DNA of 17,007 bases from Verrucomicrobiota bacterium (GTDB lineage Bacteria; Verrucomicrobiota; Verrucomicrobiia; Opitutales; UBA2995). Positions within the stretch are counted from its first letter, which is position 1. Each line of letters opens with the position of its first letter. The stretch is from NCBI GenBank assembly GCA_027297085.1, contig JAPUIL010000744.1, forward strand, positions 1-17,007, given 5' to 3'. This document shows positions 15,602-17,007 of this stretch, piece after piece. Both the position numbers and the translations under genes were made by a program. The notes under the pieces are model-generated. The model did no database searches. It was not told where the DNA came from and worked only from the letters and a program-made list of their open reading frames with translations.

Positions 15602-16180
15602 CTAAACGCCTTCCACAACCGCGTCCGCTAAACCGTATTCGATTGCTTCCCGTGCGTTCATGTAAAAATCGCGGTCCGTGTCTTCGGTGATTTTTTCCAG
15701 ACTTTGCCCGGATGATTCAGCCAGAATTTTATTCAATTCCTCGCGCGTTCGTTCCATTTCAAGAGCCTGGATATTGATATCAACGGCAGGTCCCGTGAAG
15801 CGGCCTTGAATCAAAGGCTGGTGAATGAGCACTCGGGCATGAGGATACAGCAAGCGTTTACCCTTGGGAGCTCCGCATAACAAAATAGATCCCATGCTGG
15901 CGGCCAGGGCAGTTACTATCACCGTCACCGGCGAGGTGATCAGTTTCATGGTATCGTAGATCGCCATGCCGCCAGTAATGCTCCCGCCCGGTGTGTTGAC
16001 ATAAAAAGTAATCTCTTTTCCGGGGTCATTCCATTCAAGGTAGAGCAACTTCTCAGTGACTTCCTTGGCTGACTTCTCAGTGACGTCGGTCCATAGAAAT
16101 ACCTTTCGTGCATCTAAAAATTTCTTTTGCATCGCTTCCAATAGTGGAGACGGGCTTTTTGATTCCTGTTCTTCAGACAT
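15602..16180 (-). CDS. clpP: ATP-dependent Clp protease proteolytic subunit
   Basis: ClpP forms the barrel-shaped serine peptidase that degrades proteins unfolded by ClpX or ClpA. The 192-residue protein has the catalytic triad Ser95 (AASMGS), His120 (VLIHQP) and Asp171 (TDRDFYMNA). Other core motifs are FYVNTPGGSITGGMAIYDTM, ILLCGAPKGKRLLYPHAR and EAIEYGLADAVV at the C terminus. Length and order are normal. No clpX or tig lies next to it, unlike the common tig-clpP-clpX order, so it may be one of several clpP copies. The ATG has no Shine-Dalgarno sequence. The gene ends at the edge of the MITE-like element, and its TAG lies in the duplicated CTAA. Confidence 0.96.
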   Translation of the reverse strand: MSEEQESKSPSPLLEAMQKKFLDARKVFLWTDVTEKSAKEVTEKLLYLEWNDPGKEITFYVNTPGGSITGGMAIYDTMKLITSPVTVIVTALAASMGSILLCGAPKGKRLLYPHARVLIHQPLIQGRFTGPAVDINIQALEMERTREELNKILAESSGQSLEKITEDTDRDFYMNAREAIEYGLADAVVEGV

Positions 16181-16210
16181 AGGGTTGTATGAAAACTGGT
16201 ATTTCCAAAT

Positions 16211-16223
16211 ATTCCAGTGGAAT
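16211..16223. promoter_or_regulatory. 13-bp palindrome upstream of clpP, possible operator
   Basis: ATTCCA-G-TGGAAT is a perfect inverted repeat 31 bases before the clpP ATG, beside an AT-rich stretch that could hold a promoter. An operator role is possible from position and symmetry alone. Confidence 0.25.
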
Positions 16224-16301
16224 CTATAATTTTATTTTTCCAAACTGTTTTGAAAGCTTGGGGTTTTTCTAGAAGGTCCCTTAAAGAGGGCGCCGAAGAA
16301 T

Positions 16302-16329
16302 AGCGGGAGTAGTATGGACCACTCCCGCT
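16302..16329 (-). terminator. Stem-loop downstream of the 129-residue membrane protein gene
   Basis: AGCGGGAGT and ACTCCCGCT form a perfect 9-bp, GC-rich stem with a 10-base loop, 7 bases past the stop codon on the minus strand. On that strand it is followed by ATTCTTC, an imperfect T-rich stretch. This is a good candidate terminator for the gene pair at 16337-17007. Confidence 0.6.
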
Positions 16330-16336
16330 GGTAAAC

Positions 16337-16726
16337 TTAAGTTGTGGCCGGGTGTGCCGCTTCTTTGTCGTAGATGCGCTTCTTCGCCTTTTTCCTCATT
16401 TTGGCGATGTTGAACATATTGAAGAAGTGCATGCCGCCCAAAACGATGAGTACGACGCCGATCTTTGTGGCGACATATTCTATCCCTTCAACCGTGCCGG
16501 TTGGCTTTTCGCCAATTTTCAAGAACAGATTTACGAACCCGAAATTGACCAGGTAAAATCCAACCAGCAGGAGGTGATTTACAGAATCAGCCATTTGCTC
16601 ATGCCCATTGAAGGATTCGACAATGAAAATCCTCCCATTGGTATAGAGCGTTTTGCCGACCCAGTAGGTGAGCCCTACGCTAATGATGATATACAGGGTG
16701 TAGGTGATGATGGCGGTTGTGTTCAT
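16337..16726 (-). CDS. Unrecognised small integral membrane protein (three helices)
   Basis: This 129-residue protein has three predicted membrane helices, at about 5-24 (AIITYTLYIIISVGLTYWVG), 51-70 (HLLLVGFYLVNFGFVNLFLK) and 88-107 (KIGVVLIVLGGMHFFNMFNI). A short polar loop, GRIFIVESFNGHEQMADSVN, lies between the first two. The C-terminal tail is basic (KMRKKAKKRIYDKEA). I cannot name the family. The ribosome binding site AGGAGG (16732-16737 on the complementary strand) stands 5 bases before the ATG and is the strongest in the window, suggesting high translation. The gene follows the partial gene at 16748 by 21 bases, so the two are probably co-transcribed. A GC-rich stem-loop follows the stop. 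Conserved His51, Asn61 and His100 within or beside the helices could matter, but no function is implied. Confidence 0.8.
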   Translation of the reverse strand: MNTTAIITYTLYIIISVGLTYWVGKTLYTNGRIFIVESFNGHEQMADSVNHLLLVGFYLVNFGFVNLFLKIGEKPTGTVEGIEYVATKIGVVLIVLGGMHFFNMFNIAKMRKKAKKRIYDKEAAHPATT

Positions 16727-16747
16727 GATTTCCTCCTTTTTTGGGGG

Positions 16748-17007
16748 TTATTTGAAAAGTTTGAGAACTGCGGGCACGATCAGGCTTCGCTCCGATCGAG
16801 ACACTTTTTCGAGCAGCGAGTCACACAGGTTAACAAATTCCAGGAGCTCTGTGATTTGCCGGTTAAACTGTTTTGCATCTTTGGTTTTCAGCGTCCGGGT
16901 TTGATCTATACAGCGTTGCAGGACATCGATGGCTGGTTCCACCTCCCGGCGCTTTCTTTCGCGGCTGATGATGCAGAACATTTTCCAAACATCTTTTTCC
17001 GCTTCAA
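16748..17007 (-). CDS. 3' part of an unrecognised helical protein (5' truncated by window edge)
   Basis: The minus-strand frame is open from the window edge to TAA at 16750-16748, about 85 codons. A methionine at 16981 could be internal, because codons for EAEKDVWK continue upstream of it to the edge. The sequence is charged and helical, with heptad-like spacing (QITELLEFVNLCDSLLEKVS), and is soluble, with no signal or membrane segment. I do not recognise it. It precedes the three-helix membrane protein gene by 21 bases and probably shares its transcript, so the two products may act together; this is inference from spacing only. Confidence 0.65.
   Translation of the reverse strand, partial: EAEKDVWKMFCIISRERKRREVEPAIDVLQRCIDQTRTLKTKDAKQFNRQITELLEFVNLCDSLLEKVSRSERSLIVPAVLKLFK

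Noticed and set aside
16225..16230. Perfect TATAAT on the plus strand
   Set aside because: No plus-strand gene follows, and the region is AT-rich; most likely chance.

Overview
The window looks like a chromosomal housekeeping region of a Gram-negative bacterium. My best guess is Verrucomicrobiota, class Opitutae or a close relative. That guess rests on a TIGR03790-family exported protein, an amidase with a predicted signal peptide, and a RibBX-like riboflavin protein beside ribH-nusB-ftsY-aroB. It is inferred from gene content and was not checked by phylogeny. No tRNA, rRNA, CRISPR array, prophage or transposase gene is visible.

Layout. 1-220 is the 3' end of an unrecognised gene. 399-3756 (+) holds glycogen phosphorylase and an exported DUF3108 protein. 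3757-4306 is degraded: a short 2TM-like membrane reading frame runs directly into the orphan tail of a response-regulator receiver domain. 4278-5252 (-) is a calcineurin-like phosphoesterase. 5322-9445 (+) is a tight cluster: ribB with a degenerate GTP-cyclohydrolase-like tail, ribH, nusB, ftsY and aroB, joined by short gaps or overlaps. 9523-11523 (+) holds a hypothetical protein resembling a PD-(D/E)XK fold, then pdxA and an A-type iron-sulfur carrier. 11524-11744 is a structured leader for infC (11745-12341). infC is followed not by rpmI-rplT but by an N-acetylmuramoyl-L-alanine amidase, a CrcB fluoride channel and a TIGR03790 protein, each joined to the next by a 4-base ATGA overlap. 15602-16180 (-) is clpP. 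16337-17007 (-) holds a three-helix membrane protein and the 3' part of a helical protein, both unrecognised.

The most striking structure is at 15383-15601. A 219-bp non-coding segment with perfect 14-bp terminal inverted repeats is flanked by a 4-bp direct repeat, CTAA. It sits exactly between the stop codons of the TIGR03790 gene and clpP. It has the form of a MITE (non-autonomous transposon), and the duplicated CTAA supplies the stop codon of both convergent genes.

Functional themes are cofactor supply (riboflavin, pyridoxal phosphate, iron-sulfur), transcription and translation factors (NusB, IF-3, FtsY), the shikimate pathway, envelope maintenance (amidase, exported proteins) and protein turnover (ClpP). 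I see no multi-gene novel system. The unusual items are the MITE-like element, the gene-remnant junction near 4100, the RibBX-type protein, the nuclease-fold-like orphan and the infC leader.
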